DNA from: Shimia sp.
GTDB taxonomy: Bacteria; Pseudomonadota; Alphaproteobacteria; Rhodobacterales; Rhodobacteraceae
Reading direction: 5' to 3'
Assembly (NCBI GenBank): GCA_024224295.1
Contig: JAAENN010000332.1
Location: 1-64,000, forward strand
DNA: 64,000 nucleotides
This document shows, piece by piece, positions 27,842-36,170 of this stretch. The first letter of the stretch is position 1. Every line of letters starts with the position of its first letter. Under the pieces are notes generated by a model. That model was not told the origin of the DNA and ran no database searches. It saw only the letters and a list, made by a program, of their open reading frames with translations. A program made the translations under genes and the position numbers.

Positions 27842-27867
27842 CGACACATTTTCCTTGATTTGTGTCG
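27842..27867 (+). promoter_or_regulatory. Leader hairpin before the ABC binding-protein gene
   Basis: CGACACA (27842-27848) and TGTGTCG (27861-27867) are perfectly complementary across a 12-base AT-rich loop, 53 bases before the start codon. If transcribed it would form a stable leader hairpin; it could equally be a DNA operator. Confidence 0.4.
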
Positions 27868-27920
27868 CAGGCGGGCCGCAGCATGAAGAAAAACAAGAGA
27901 TTCAACATGGGAGTTTCCAA

Positions 27921-29504
27921 ATGAATGAAGAGCTTAAGTTCCTAAGCCGTCAGGTTGCTTTGGGCGCCATCACGCGCCGAAAGTTTCTTGGCCGTGCGGG
28001 TGCACTGGGTGTGACAGCAGCGGCTGCTAACACAATGCTTGCCGGCGCAGTACATGCCGAAGGTCCGCAAAAAGGCGGCACTCTCCGTATTGGTTTGCAA
28101 GGTGGCTCAACTACCGACAGCCTAGACCCGGCAACAGCTGCAAATACAACAGCGGTAAACCTAATCCGTATGTGGGGCGAGCCGCTTGTAGAACTAACCG
28201 ACGACGGCGGTCTGCAGGGCAAAGTTGCTGAGAGCTTTGAAGCTTCCGCAGACGCCACTACCTGGACCTTCACCATCCGTAAAGGCATCACTTTCTCCAA
28301 CGGGCAAGAAGTAACCGCTGCGGATGCAGCCGCAATGCTTGACCGTCACGCCGGTGAAGAATCAAAATCTGGTGCTCTTGGCCTGCTGCGCGACATCAAA
28401 AATGTCAGCACTAACGGCCGCGATGTGGTTATCGAGCTAAACAACGGCAATGCCGACTTGCCGTATCTGATGAGCGACTACCACTTAATCGTACAGCCAA
28501 ACGGCGGCAAAGATGCGCCAGACGCGGCGATCGGCACCGGCCCCTATATCATGAAAGAAGTGGATATGGGTGTGCGCTTTGTGGCGGAGAAAAACCCGAA
28601 TTACTGGGGTGACATCGGCCATGTAGAGACCATCGAAATGCTGGTGATCAATGACAACACCGCACGTGTTGCGGCCCTGCAGTCTGGTCAAGTAGACATC
28701 ATCGACCGTGTACCACCGCGCACAGCTGGCCTTGTGGCACGCGCCCCCGGTATCACTGTTGCGTCCACAGCTGGCCCTGGCCACTACGTCTTTATTGCGC
28801 ACGTCAACACAGCTCCATTTGACAACCCTGATCTGATGATGGCTTTGAAATATGGCATCAATCGGCAAGAAATGGTCGACAAAATCTTGTTTGGCTACGG
28901 CTCTGTGGGCAATGACTCGCCCATCAACGCGGCGTACCCGATGTATTCAGAAATGGAACAGCGCGAGTACGATCCTGAAAAAGCAGCCGAGTACTTTAAG
29001 AAGTCTGGCCACGAAGGTCCGGTGCTTCTGCGTACCTCTGACAACTCGTTCCCAGGTGCGCCAGATGCAGCCGCGCTATTCCAGCAGTCCCTTAAAGCTG
29101 CTGGCATCGAGCTGGAAATCAAGCGCGAGCCAAACGATGGGTATTGGTCCGAAGTTTGGAACAACAAACCGTTCTGCACCAGCTACTGGGGTGGACGTTC
29201 CACTCAGGATCAGATGTTCACCACTGCATATCTGTCGACGGCGGATTGGAACGACACACGCTACAAGAGCGAAAGCTTTGACAAGTTGCTGATTGCGGCA
29301 CGTGCGGAACTCGACCAAGACAAGCGAAAAGCGATGTATGCCGACATGGGCATGATGGTACGCAATGAAAGCGGCCTCATCTGCCCAATGTTCAACGACT
29401 TCGTTGACGCCTACACCGACAAGATTGGTGGTTGGGTTGAAGGCGTGGCAGGCTTCTCCCTGATGAACGGCTACGCGGCACAGCGTATGTGGGTGACAGG
29501 CTGA
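27921..29504 (+). CDS. ABC transporter substrate-binding protein with Tat signal (family 5)
   Basis: 527 residues. The N-terminus carries a twin-arginine signal, AITRRKFLGRAGALGV, with cleavage probably after AVHA near residue 46. The mature part is DppA/OppA-like: KGGTLRIGLQGG, SFEASADATTWTFTIRKGITFSNG, GTGPYIMKEV. The ATG at 27921 follows GGGAG; a longer frame opens at 27795 but would bury the signal. Export in folded form suggests a cofactor-bearing or tightly bound ligand, or simply fold kinetics. It heads an operon with two permeases and a double ATPase. Confidence 0.92.
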   Translation: MNEELKFLSRQVALGAITRRKFLGRAGALGVTAAAANTMLAGAVHAEGPQKGGTLRIGLQGGSTTDSLDPATAANTTAVNLIRMWGEPLVELTDDGGLQGKVAESFEASADATTWTFTIRKGITFSNGQEVTAADAAAMLDRHAGEESKSGALGLLRDIKNVSTNGRDVVIELNNGNADLPYLMSDYHLIVQPNGGKDAPDAAIGTGPYIMKEVDMGVRFVAEKNPNYWGDIGHVETIEMLVINDNTARVAALQSGQVDIIDRVPPRTAGLVARAPGITVASTAGPGHYVFIAHVNTAPFDNPDLMMALKYGINRQEMVDKILFGYGSVGNDSPINAAYPMYSEMEQREYDPEKAAEYFKKSGHEGPVLLRTSDNSFPGAPDAAALFQQSLKAAGIELEIKREPNDGYWSEVWNNKPFCTSYWGGRSTQDQMFTTAYLSTADWNDTRYKSESFDKLLIAARAELDQDKRKAMYADMGMMVRNESGLICPMFNDFVDAYTDKIGGWVEGVAGFSLMNGYAAQRMWVTG

Positions 29505-29505
29505 T

Positions 29506-30462
29506 ATGTCGCTCCTTTTGAAACTGTTGGCCCAGCGCATTGCGCTGGGCCTCCTCCTGCTCTTCCTCGTCTCGATCCTAATTTTTGCTGGCACCATCAT
29601 CCTGCCAGGAGACGTGGCCCAACAAATTCTTGGACAATCCGCCACACCGGAAGCGCTTGCCAACCTGCGCCGCGATCTCGGATTGAACGATCCGCCACTA
29701 CAGCGCTATTTCAGCTGGTTGGGCGGCCTCCTGCAAGGTGATTTGGGCACGTCGCTCACCAGCGGAAAAGATATTGCCGAATCCATCGGGAAACGTCTAG
29801 GAAACACCCTTTTCCTGGCCTTTTGGGCCGCGATCATCTCTGTGCCTCTTGCGATTTTGCTTGGTTTGATTGCCGTACGCTATCGCGAACGCTGGCCAGA
29901 CAAGCTGATCTCAGCGGTCACTCTGGCATCTATTTCTGTACCCGAGTTTCTCATCGCATATGTTGCAATCTTCTTCGTATCAGTGCGTTTGCGTTGGGCT
30001 CCTTCCGTGACCACGATCAATGATGGCATGAGCCTGGGCGAAAAGCTGCACACAATTTCCCTGCCAATTTCTGTGCTTACGCTGGTCGTTCTAGCACACA
30101 TGATGCGCATGACCCGCGCGGCAATTTTGAATGTGATGCAATCTGCCTATATCGAGACTGCAGAACTAAAAGGGCTGCGTATGTTCACGATCATCTGGAA
30201 GCATGCGTTTCCGAACTCCATCGCACCAGTGGTGAACGTGGTCATGCTCAACCTTGCCTATCTTGTGGTCGGCGTTGTGGTGATTGAAGTGGTCTTCACC
30301 TACCCTGGCATGGGGCAGTTCCTAGTTGACCACGTGTCCAAAAGGGACATTCCAGTGGTGCAGGCCTGCGGCTTGATCTTCGCCGCAGTATACATCGGCC
30401 TCAACATGGTCGCCGATATCGTGTCCATTGTGGCCAACCCGCGTTTGCGGCATCCGAAATAG
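29506..30462 (+). CDS. ABC transporter permease (DppB type)
   Basis: 318 residues and about six membrane helices. SILIFAGTIILPGDVAQQILGQ at the N-terminus and the ATPase-contact loop YIETAELKGLRMFTIIWKHAFPNSIAPV are family features. Starts one base after the binding-protein stop, so it is coupled to it. Partner of the permease at 30473. Confidence 0.92.
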   Translation: MSLLLKLLAQRIALGLLLLFLVSILIFAGTIILPGDVAQQILGQSATPEALANLRRDLGLNDPPLQRYFSWLGGLLQGDLGTSLTSGKDIAESIGKRLGNTLFLAFWAAIISVPLAILLGLIAVRYRERWPDKLISAVTLASISVPEFLIAYVAIFFVSVRLRWAPSVTTINDGMSLGEKLHTISLPISVLTLVVLAHMMRMTRAAILNVMQSAYIETAELKGLRMFTIIWKHAFPNSIAPVVNVVMLNLAYLVVGVVVIEVVFTYPGMGQFLVDHVSKRDIPVVQACGLIFAAVYIGLNMVADIVSIVANPRLRHPK

Positions 30463-30472
30463 GGGAAACGTT

Positions 30473-31288
30473 ATGAGAATACCCATAGCTGCCCTAATCG
30501 GGCTTATCTTCACCTTCGCGTACTTTTTCGTCGCCATCTTTGCACCCTGGATTGCGCCCTACAGCATGGCGGAAGTGGTTAGCCGAGACGTGTGGTTGCC
30601 GCCGTCCTCCGAGTTTTTGCTCGGGACTGACAACCTTGGGCGCGATTTGCTGAGCCGTATGATTTACGGTGGGCGTACAACCATCTTTATCGCCACAGCG
30701 GCAACCATCTTGAGCTTCACAACTGGCTCTATCCTTGGCTTTCTGGCCGCTGTACTAGGCGGATGGGCGGATCAGGCCATGAGCCGATTTGTAGATCTTA
30801 TCATGTCGATCCCTTCCCTGATCTTTGCCTTGGTTGTGTTGTCGGTCATGCCGGTGACGGTACCGGTTCTTATCGTTGTGATGGGCTTGCTGGACAGTAC
30901 ACGTGTGTACCGTTTGGCACGCGCCGTGGCCGTCGACATCAATGTAATGGACTATGTTGAAGCTGCGAAACTGCGCGGCGAAGGCCGAGGTTGGATCATC
31001 TTCCGGGAAATCTTGCCGAACGCTTTGTCCCCGTTGATTGCGGAAATGGGGCTACGGTTCATCTTTATGGTGCTTTTTGTTTCCACGCTGTCCTTCCTGG
31101 GTCTTGGCGTTCAGCCGCCGCAAGCGGACTGGGGCGGCATCGTAAAAGAAAACGCCGACGGTATCGTCTACGGCATAGGGGCAGCGCTTTACCCTGCTGT
31201 AGCCATCGCAACTTTGGCGATCTCAGTGAACCTCGTTGCTGACTGGATTCTAAACCGTACAACTTCGCTGAAAGGAGGCCGCGGATGA
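30473..31288 (+). CDS. ABC transporter permease (DppC type)
   Basis: 271 residues. LLGTDNLGRDLLSRMIYGGRTTI and the contact loop YVEAAKLRGEGRGWIIFREILPNALSPL are typical of DppC permeases. The ATG at 30473 has AGGGGAAA upstream; a longer in-frame opening at 30428 lies inside the previous gene and is not needed. The stop overlaps the ATPase start by 4 bases. Confidence 0.92.
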   Translation: MRIPIAALIGLIFTFAYFFVAIFAPWIAPYSMAEVVSRDVWLPPSSEFLLGTDNLGRDLLSRMIYGGRTTIFIATAATILSFTTGSILGFLAAVLGGWADQAMSRFVDLIMSIPSLIFALVVLSVMPVTVPVLIVVMGLLDSTRVYRLARAVAVDINVMDYVEAAKLRGEGRGWIIFREILPNALSPLIAEMGLRFIFMVLFVSTLSFLGLGVQPPQADWGGIVKENADGIVYGIGAALYPAVAIATLAISVNLVADWILNRTTSLKGGRG

Positions 31289-32922
31289 GCGATACGCTTC
31301 TCAAAGTCCAAGACCTCAAGATTGGCGCAACGGTTTATCCTCCTGGAGAAAAACCGCATGATATCGAAATCGTACATGGCGTGAGCTTCGAAGTTGAGAA
31401 GGGCAAAGTTCTTGGTCTCATTGGAGAGTCGGGCGCTGGCAAGTCGACCATTGGCTTGGCGTCGATGGCATACGGGCGCGGTGGTGTCAAAATCACCGGT
31501 GGCGAAGTTTGGGTCAACGGGCGCGACATCTTGAAGACTTCGAACTCCGACGTGCGCGCCTTGCGCGGCGGAGAAGTGACCTATGTGAGCCAGTCCGCAG
31601 CGGCCTCTTTCAACCCAGCCAAAAAGATCATGGATCAGGTAACCGAGGCTGCGATCCTCCAAGGCAAATTCTCCAAGAAGGAGGCCGAGCGCCGGGCTGT
31701 TGAACTGTTTCGAAAATTGGGCCTGCCAGACCCGGAGAACATCGGCAACCGCTATCCGCACCAAGTGTCTGGTGGGCAGTTGCAACGCTGCATGACCGCG
31801 CTTGCGCTGTGTCCTGAACCGGATTTGGTGGTGTTTGACGAGCCAACAACCGCGCTGGATGTGACAACACAAATTGACGTGTTGATGGCCATCAAGGAGG
31901 CTATTCGCGACACTGGTGTGGCTGCACTCTATATCACCCATGACCTTGCCGTCGTAGCCCAAGTGAGTGACGATATTCTTGTCCTGAAGATGGGCGATAT
32001 GGTCGAGTATGGTTCAGTGGATCAGATCATCAACAATCCGCAGGAAGAATACACTAAGGCTCTAGTTTCGGTACGCTCCATTGAGCATGCGGAGAAAACG
32101 CCGACGCCCTCGCCTATTCTGAAGGTTCAGAACATTACTGCGCGCTATAAAGGCACCAACTTTGACGTACTAAAAAACATCAGTGTTGAGTTGCATCCAG
32201 GGCAAACCCTGGCAGTGGTTGGTGAGAGTGGATCTGGAAAATCGACATTGGCGCGGGTCATCACAGGGCTTCTACCGCAAGGCAATGGCAGCGTGCACTT
32301 CTCTGGGCGCGACCTAAGCAAGGACCTGGCTGGTCGGTCCAAGGAGGACCTTCGCGAGTTGCAAATGATCTACCAGATGGCAGACGTTGCGATGAACCCG
32401 CGGCAAACCGTTGGCACCATTATTGGCCGCCCGCTTGAGTTTTACTTTGGTCTGCGAGGCGCTGAAAAACGCAAGCGCATTGTGGAGCTTCTAGACGAGA
32501 TCGAGATGGGTGAAGGCTTCATCGATCGCTATCCCGCGGAATTGTCAGGTGGTCAGAAGCAACGTGTCTGTATTGCACGGGCCTTAGCCGCGAAGCCAAA
32601 AATGATCATTTGCGACGAGGTGACCAGCGCTCTGGATCCGCTTGTTGCAGATGGGATTCTCAAACTTCTTCTGGATCTCCAGAAGATTGAGGACGTCGCC
32701 TATCTGTTCATCACACACGACCTTGCGACGGTGAAGGCCATCGCCGATTCTATTGCTGTGATGTATCAGGGGGAAGTTGTGCGCTATGGTGGCAAGACAG
32801 ACGTGCTGTCTCCGCCGTTTGACGACTACACCGACCTGCTGCTGAGCTCTGTGCCAGAAATGAAACTGGGCTGGCTGGAAGAGGTCATCGCAAACCGAAA
32901 AATGGAAAGCGCAGGCAACTAG
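31285..32922 (+). CDS. ABC transporter ATP-binding protein, two fused ATPase domains
   Basis: 545 residues. Domain 1: GESGAGKST, VSGGQLQR, LVVFDEPTTALD, ITHD. Domain 2: GESGSGKST, LSGGQKQR, MIICDEVTSALD, ITHD. Both look active. Energises the importer of the 27.9-32.9 kb operon, of which it is the last gene; a strong terminator follows at 32947. The transported compound is unknown; peptides, opines or amino-compounds are the usual range of this family. Confidence 0.93.
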   Translation: MSDTLLKVQDLKIGATVYPPGEKPHDIEIVHGVSFEVEKGKVLGLIGESGAGKSTIGLASMAYGRGGVKITGGEVWVNGRDILKTSNSDVRALRGGEVTYVSQSAAASFNPAKKIMDQVTEAAILQGKFSKKEAERRAVELFRKLGLPDPENIGNRYPHQVSGGQLQRCMTALALCPEPDLVVFDEPTTALDVTTQIDVLMAIKEAIRDTGVAALYITHDLAVVAQVSDDILVLKMGDMVEYGSVDQIINNPQEEYTKALVSVRSIEHAEKTPTPSPILKVQNITARYKGTNFDVLKNISVELHPGQTLAVVGESGSGKSTLARVITGLLPQGNGSVHFSGRDLSKDLAGRSKEDLRELQMIYQMADVAMNPRQTVGTIIGRPLEFYFGLRGAEKRKRIVELLDEIEMGEGFIDRYPAELSGGQKQRVCIARALAAKPKMIICDEVTSALDPLVADGILKLLLDLQKIEDVAYLFITHDLATVKAIADSIAVMYQGEVVRYGGKTDVLSPPFDDYTDLLLSSVPEMKLGWLEEVIANRKMESAGN

Positions 32923-32946
32923 GCCTATCCACTTTCACGCAAAGTG

Positions 32947-32972
32947 CGGCGCCAGATTCGGCGCCGTTTTTT
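32947..32972 (+). terminator. Rho-independent terminator of the ABC operon
   Basis: CGGCGCC-AGATT-CGGCGCCG style hairpin: GGCGCC (32948-32953) pairs with GGCGCC (32960-32965) with a flanking C-G pair, followed by six T. It lies 24 bases after the ATPase stop. Confidence 0.88.
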
Positions 32973-33068
32973 GTCTTTGACCTTCAAAACGTCCATCAAA
33001 ATGTCGGTCTTGAACGTTTTGTCACAATCCGCTGGTTTATTACTATTGTTATTAAGGAGGAGCTCGGC

Positions 33069-33905
33069 ATGGACAACAAACTGCTTCTGATCATCCTGGA
33101 CGGTGTGCCCTGGCGCAATTGGAGCCGCCTGTTTGGAAATCTGGAAGGTTGGGTGGCGGACGGCACCGCCCAGAAATGGAAAATGACCTCTGTGCTCCCG
33201 TCCATTTCCGCAAGCTGTTATGCCTCCATCCACACCGGAGTCACGCCGCAGGAACACGGCTGTACCGGCAACGGCAACGTGTTTCGCATCAAGCAACCAG
33301 ACATCTTTTCAGAAGTCCGCAAGGCAGGCGGCAAGACCGGAGCTGTTGCACACTCCTTCTGGTCCGAATTCTTCAACCGCCATCCCTTCGATTACGTGCG
33401 TGATATTGAGTATGATGAGCCCGAAAGCGACACCATCAACCACGGACGGTTCCACACAATGACCGGCTATGGCACTGCAAACCAGATGACTCCATCCGAC
33501 GTGGACTTGTTTGCGACGCTTACCAACCTTTGCTTCAAACACGACCTTGACTACGGCATGTTGCACACCTGTACTTTGGACAGCATGGGACATCGCTTTC
33601 GGCACGAAAGCCACGAAATGGACCATGCTTGTTTTGTAATGGACGAAATGCTGGCGCCTTTTATCCCGCGGTGGCGACAGATGGGATATGAGGTGATTGT
33701 CACCGCCGACCACGGACAAGACGCCAGAGGACACCACGGCGGCAATGATCCGCTGCAACAAGAGTTTGCGCTCTACTATTTTGGGGAGGCCAAAGGCCCC
33801 GCACACGATGAAGTGCTGTCTCAGTTACAACTGGCTCCTTCCATCCTGCACCAGCTTGGGGTTTCGGCGCCGGTCACGATGAAGGCTGACCCGTTTTTGA
33901 CTTGA
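33069..33905 (+). CDS. Alkaline phosphatase superfamily phosphodiesterase/phosphatase
   Basis: 278 residues, compact member of the nucleotide pyrophosphatase/phosphodiesterase branch. Metal and nucleophile motifs: LIILDGVPW (Asp11), SVLPSISASCYASIHTG, where Ser47 aligns with the NPP nucleophile, TLDSMGHRF (Asp and His) and VTADHGQDARGHHG (Asp-His, then His). No signal peptide, so cytoplasmic. AAGGAGG sits 8 bases before the ATG. It is downstream of a terminator, so it has its own promoter; the aminotransferase gene converges on it 6 bp away. It is clearly shorter than phosphonoacetate hydrolases of about 400 residues. Substrate unknown. Confidence 0.8.
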   Translation: MDNKLLLIILDGVPWRNWSRLFGNLEGWVADGTAQKWKMTSVLPSISASCYASIHTGVTPQEHGCTGNGNVFRIKQPDIFSEVRKAGGKTGAVAHSFWSEFFNRHPFDYVRDIEYDEPESDTINHGRFHTMTGYGTANQMTPSDVDLFATLTNLCFKHDLDYGMLHTCTLDSMGHRFRHESHEMDHACFVMDEMLAPFIPRWRQMGYEVIVTADHGQDARGHHGGNDPLQQEFALYYFGEAKGPAHDEVLSQLQLAPSILHQLGVSAPVTMKADPFLT

Positions 33906-33911
33906 GGTCTT

Positions 33912-35234
33912 CTAAGATAGGACTGTTTCAATCGCGGCCTCAAGCGTGCCAACTATGAGATCGATGTGAGATGACTGCATGATGAAGGGAGGCGCCAAAA
34001 GAATGTGCGCGCCTCGTTTGCCGTCGATTGTGCCGCCCATGGGATAGCAGATCAGCCCCGCCTCAAACGCCGCCGCCTTGAGACGCGGAGCTACGGCCAA
34101 ATCGGGATCAAACGGCTCTTTCGTCTCACGGTCTTTGACAACTTCCAACCCGAGGAACAGCCCGCGCCCACGGATATCACCGACGTGAGGATGCTGCCCA
34201 AAGGTGTTATTCAACTCCTGCTGCAACTTTGTCCCCAGCGGTGCGACATTGGACACAATATCATCATCGATCAAACGCTTCGCAACCGCCAGCGCCGCTG
34301 CTGCTGCGGTTGGGTGACCGTTATAAGTGTGGCCATGCTGGAAAAAACCGGAACCATTCCTAATCACATCGTAGATCTCGGATGTACAAAGCATTGCACC
34401 AATCGGCTGGTACCCGGCTCCCAAACCTTTGGCGACGGCGCAGATATCTGGGCTGATTTGCTCTTGCTCATATGCGAACAGAGAGCCTGTCCGTCCCATG
34501 CCGCACATGACCTCGTCAAGAATAAGCAAGACGCCATAGCTATCGCAAATCTCCCGCACTCTTTTGAAATAACCACCCACTGGTGGGACTGCACCCGATG
34601 TAGCGCCTACGACTGGCTCAGCAACAAAGGCGAGAACCTCCTCCGGACCCAACTCAAGAATTTTATCTTCCAGTTCCTGCGCGATTCTCTGCCCGTAGTC
34701 GTGACTCGTTTCTGCCAGTTCTTGCCCCCGATAAGCGTAACAAGGTGAGATGTGATGGGTCTCCATGAGCAAAGGAGAGAACGGTTCGCGTCGCCAAAGG
34801 TTACCGCCTGTCGCCAAGGCACCAAGCGTATTGCCGTGATAGCTCTGACGGCGCGCAATCACGTGCCGGCGCTTCGGCTGCCCATTTTCCAGCATATATT
34901 GGCGCGCAAGTTTTATGGCACTTTCCATAGCCTCGGACCCGCCGGACACCAAGTACACTCGATCCAGGTTTCCAGGCGCATTGGCGATGAGTTTGTCCGC
35001 CAGTTCTTCTGCAGGCCCTGACGTGAAGAACCCAGTATGCGCAAAGGCAGCGGCATCAAGTTGCGTCTTGATCGCTGCGATTACGGCTGGATCAGAGTGA
35101 CCAAGACAGCTGACAGCTGCGCCACCTGAGCCATCAAAATACGCCTTGCCGTCCGTGTCATACAGGAAAACACCTTCCCCGCGAGCTACGGTAGGGAGCG
35201 ACTTGCGGTTGTGTCGTGGAAAAACATGGCTCAT
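33912..35234 (-). CDS. Class III PLP-dependent aminotransferase
   Basis: 440 residues, fold-type I class III (omega) aminotransferase. Seen: LVSGGSEAMESAIKLARQY, SYHGNTLGAL, LLILDEVMCGMGRTG (the PLP-ring Asp), AVAKGLGAGYQPIGA (Schiff-base Lys) and HGHTYNGHPTAAAAAL. These enzymes move amino groups that are often not alpha to the carboxylate. Its ATG overlaps the stop of the BKACE gene (ATGA), so the two act in one pathway: transamination of an amino acid to a keto acid that the BKACE enzyme could cleave. Confidence 0.9.
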   Translation of the reverse strand: MSHVFPRHNRKSLPTVARGEGVFLYDTDGKAYFDGSGGAAVSCLGHSDPAVIAAIKTQLDAAAFAHTGFFTSGPAEELADKLIANAPGNLDRVYLVSGGSEAMESAIKLARQYMLENGQPKRRHVIARRQSYHGNTLGALATGGNLWRREPFSPLLMETHHISPCYAYRGQELAETSHDYGQRIAQELEDKILELGPEEVLAFVAEPVVGATSGAVPPVGGYFKRVREICDSYGVLLILDEVMCGMGRTGSLFAYEQEQISPDICAVAKGLGAGYQPIGAMLCTSEIYDVIRNGSGFFQHGHTYNGHPTAAAAALAVAKRLIDDDIVSNVAPLGTKLQQELNNTFGQHPHVGDIRGRGLFLGLEVVKDRETKEPFDPDLAVAPRLKAAAFEAGLICYPMGGTIDGKRGAHILLAPPFIMQSSHIDLIVGTLEAAIETVLS

Positions 35235-36061
35235 AAAGCTTGCGCCTTTTCTAACAATGGACGTCCCAAACGATTGGCGTGTTGCACCACAAGAGACACA
35301 CTCTCCACGTTATCGCGGAGCAACTCGCCGGTCTCTCTGTAGAGGTTGTTTTCAAATCCGACCCGTACATTACCGTTCATGCATAATGCGGCACACATAA
35401 CCTGTTGTTCGGTTGGTCCAAACGCGCAGACGGCCCAAGATGAGCTCTCTCCGTTGAGGGCTGCCAGCATTTGGGGAAGTGTTTGGAGTTGAGCCGATAT
35501 CGGTGGGGCGTACTGGCCCAAAACAAGCAATACATCTCGTTGCATGGTTCCAATGACCCCTTCTGCGAGCCAAGCTCTGTATTTACGGATGTCTTCATAA
35601 GAGTAGAGTATATGTTGAATGTGAGTGCCTGCGGTTTTGGCGAAACCGTACACTTGACGTGCAATCTGCTCATCGCGGGCCATTTCCCGCACAGAGACGC
35701 TTGCTGCGGTTGGAGCAAGCTGTTTGAGCGTTTCGAACTGTGTGTCGACGCCGTAAATGCCAGCCGCTTCCGTGGTGATTTGTATCTCAATATCTGGTGC
35801 CTTCTCCGACACTGCGCATATCGCCTCTCGATACAGTCCAGGGTCCAGCGAGTGTTTGGAGTCTTTGTCGCGAACGTGCAGGTGAAGCTCATGTACCCCT
35901 GCGTCGGAGCATTTTTGAGCGGTGGCCGCTATGTCTTCGATAGTTGTTGGCAATTCCGGATGGTCGCGTTTGGTCATCCGTGCCCCATTGGGGGCGACTG
36001 TCACCTTTAGAGGAGGCAAAACTTCCAGAACTTGATGCGCAGGGATGCTGTTTATTGGCAT
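35231..36061 (-). CDS. BKACE (beta-keto acid cleavage enzyme, DUF849) family protein
   Basis: 276 residues. Family motifs: VTVAPNGARMTKRDHPELP, ELHLHVRDKD (zinc His-x-His), and VRVGFENNLYRETGELLRDN near the end. The type enzyme Kce cleaves 3-keto-5-aminohexanoate with acetyl-CoA to acetoacetate and an acyl-CoA; relatives act on many beta-keto acids. The open frame begins with a TTG at 36109, but the ATG at 36061 includes the whole first strand and is preferred, although its ribosome site is weak. It is first in an operon with the aminotransferase and divergent from the RpiR gene. Confidence 0.85.
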   Translation of the reverse strand: MPINSIPAHQVLEVLPPLKVTVAPNGARMTKRDHPELPTTIEDIAATAQKCSDAGVHELHLHVRDKDSKHSLDPGLYREAICAVSEKAPDIEIQITTEAAGIYGVDTQFETLKQLAPTAASVSVREMARDEQIARQVYGFAKTAGTHIQHILYSYEDIRKYRAWLAEGVIGTMQRDVLLVLGQYAPPISAQLQTLPQMLAALNGESSSWAVCAFGPTEQQVMCAALCMNGNVRVGFENNLYRETGELLRDNVESVSLVVQHANRLGRPLLEKAQAL

Positions 36062-36065
36062 CTGT

Positions 36066-36116
36066 GAAACTTTCTCGATGGAAAGACCAAAAGGCCCAAC
36101 TTGAAACAATCGTTTC
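36066..36116. promoter_or_regulatory. Candidate RpiR operators in the divergent promoter
   Basis: GAAACAATCGTTTC (36103-36116) is an inverted repeat of GAAAC around a 4-base centre; GAAACTTTC (36066-36074) lies just upstream of the BKACE start. A further TGAAATTTCA palindrome lies before the TRAP binding-protein gene (37050-37059). The shared GAAA/TTTC arms next to the regulator gene suggest its binding sites; spacing varies, so this is tentative. Confidence 0.45.
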
Positions 36117-36170
36117 GAATCTTGACCTGAGCTAAAACATCTGGGTAAATCCTGTCAAGTGGAGGGATTC

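Larger units (their letters stand above)
27570..27920. other. Intergenic region between nasA and the Tat-dependent ABC operon
   Basis: About 350 bp without a credible gene. It contains the 27741-27775 inverted repeat, a small CTCCT/AGGAG hairpin (27805-27819) and a perfect CGACACA/TGTGTCG hairpin (27842-27867). No clear terminator for nasA was seen. It probably holds the promoter and leader of the ABC operon starting at 27921. Confidence 0.6.
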
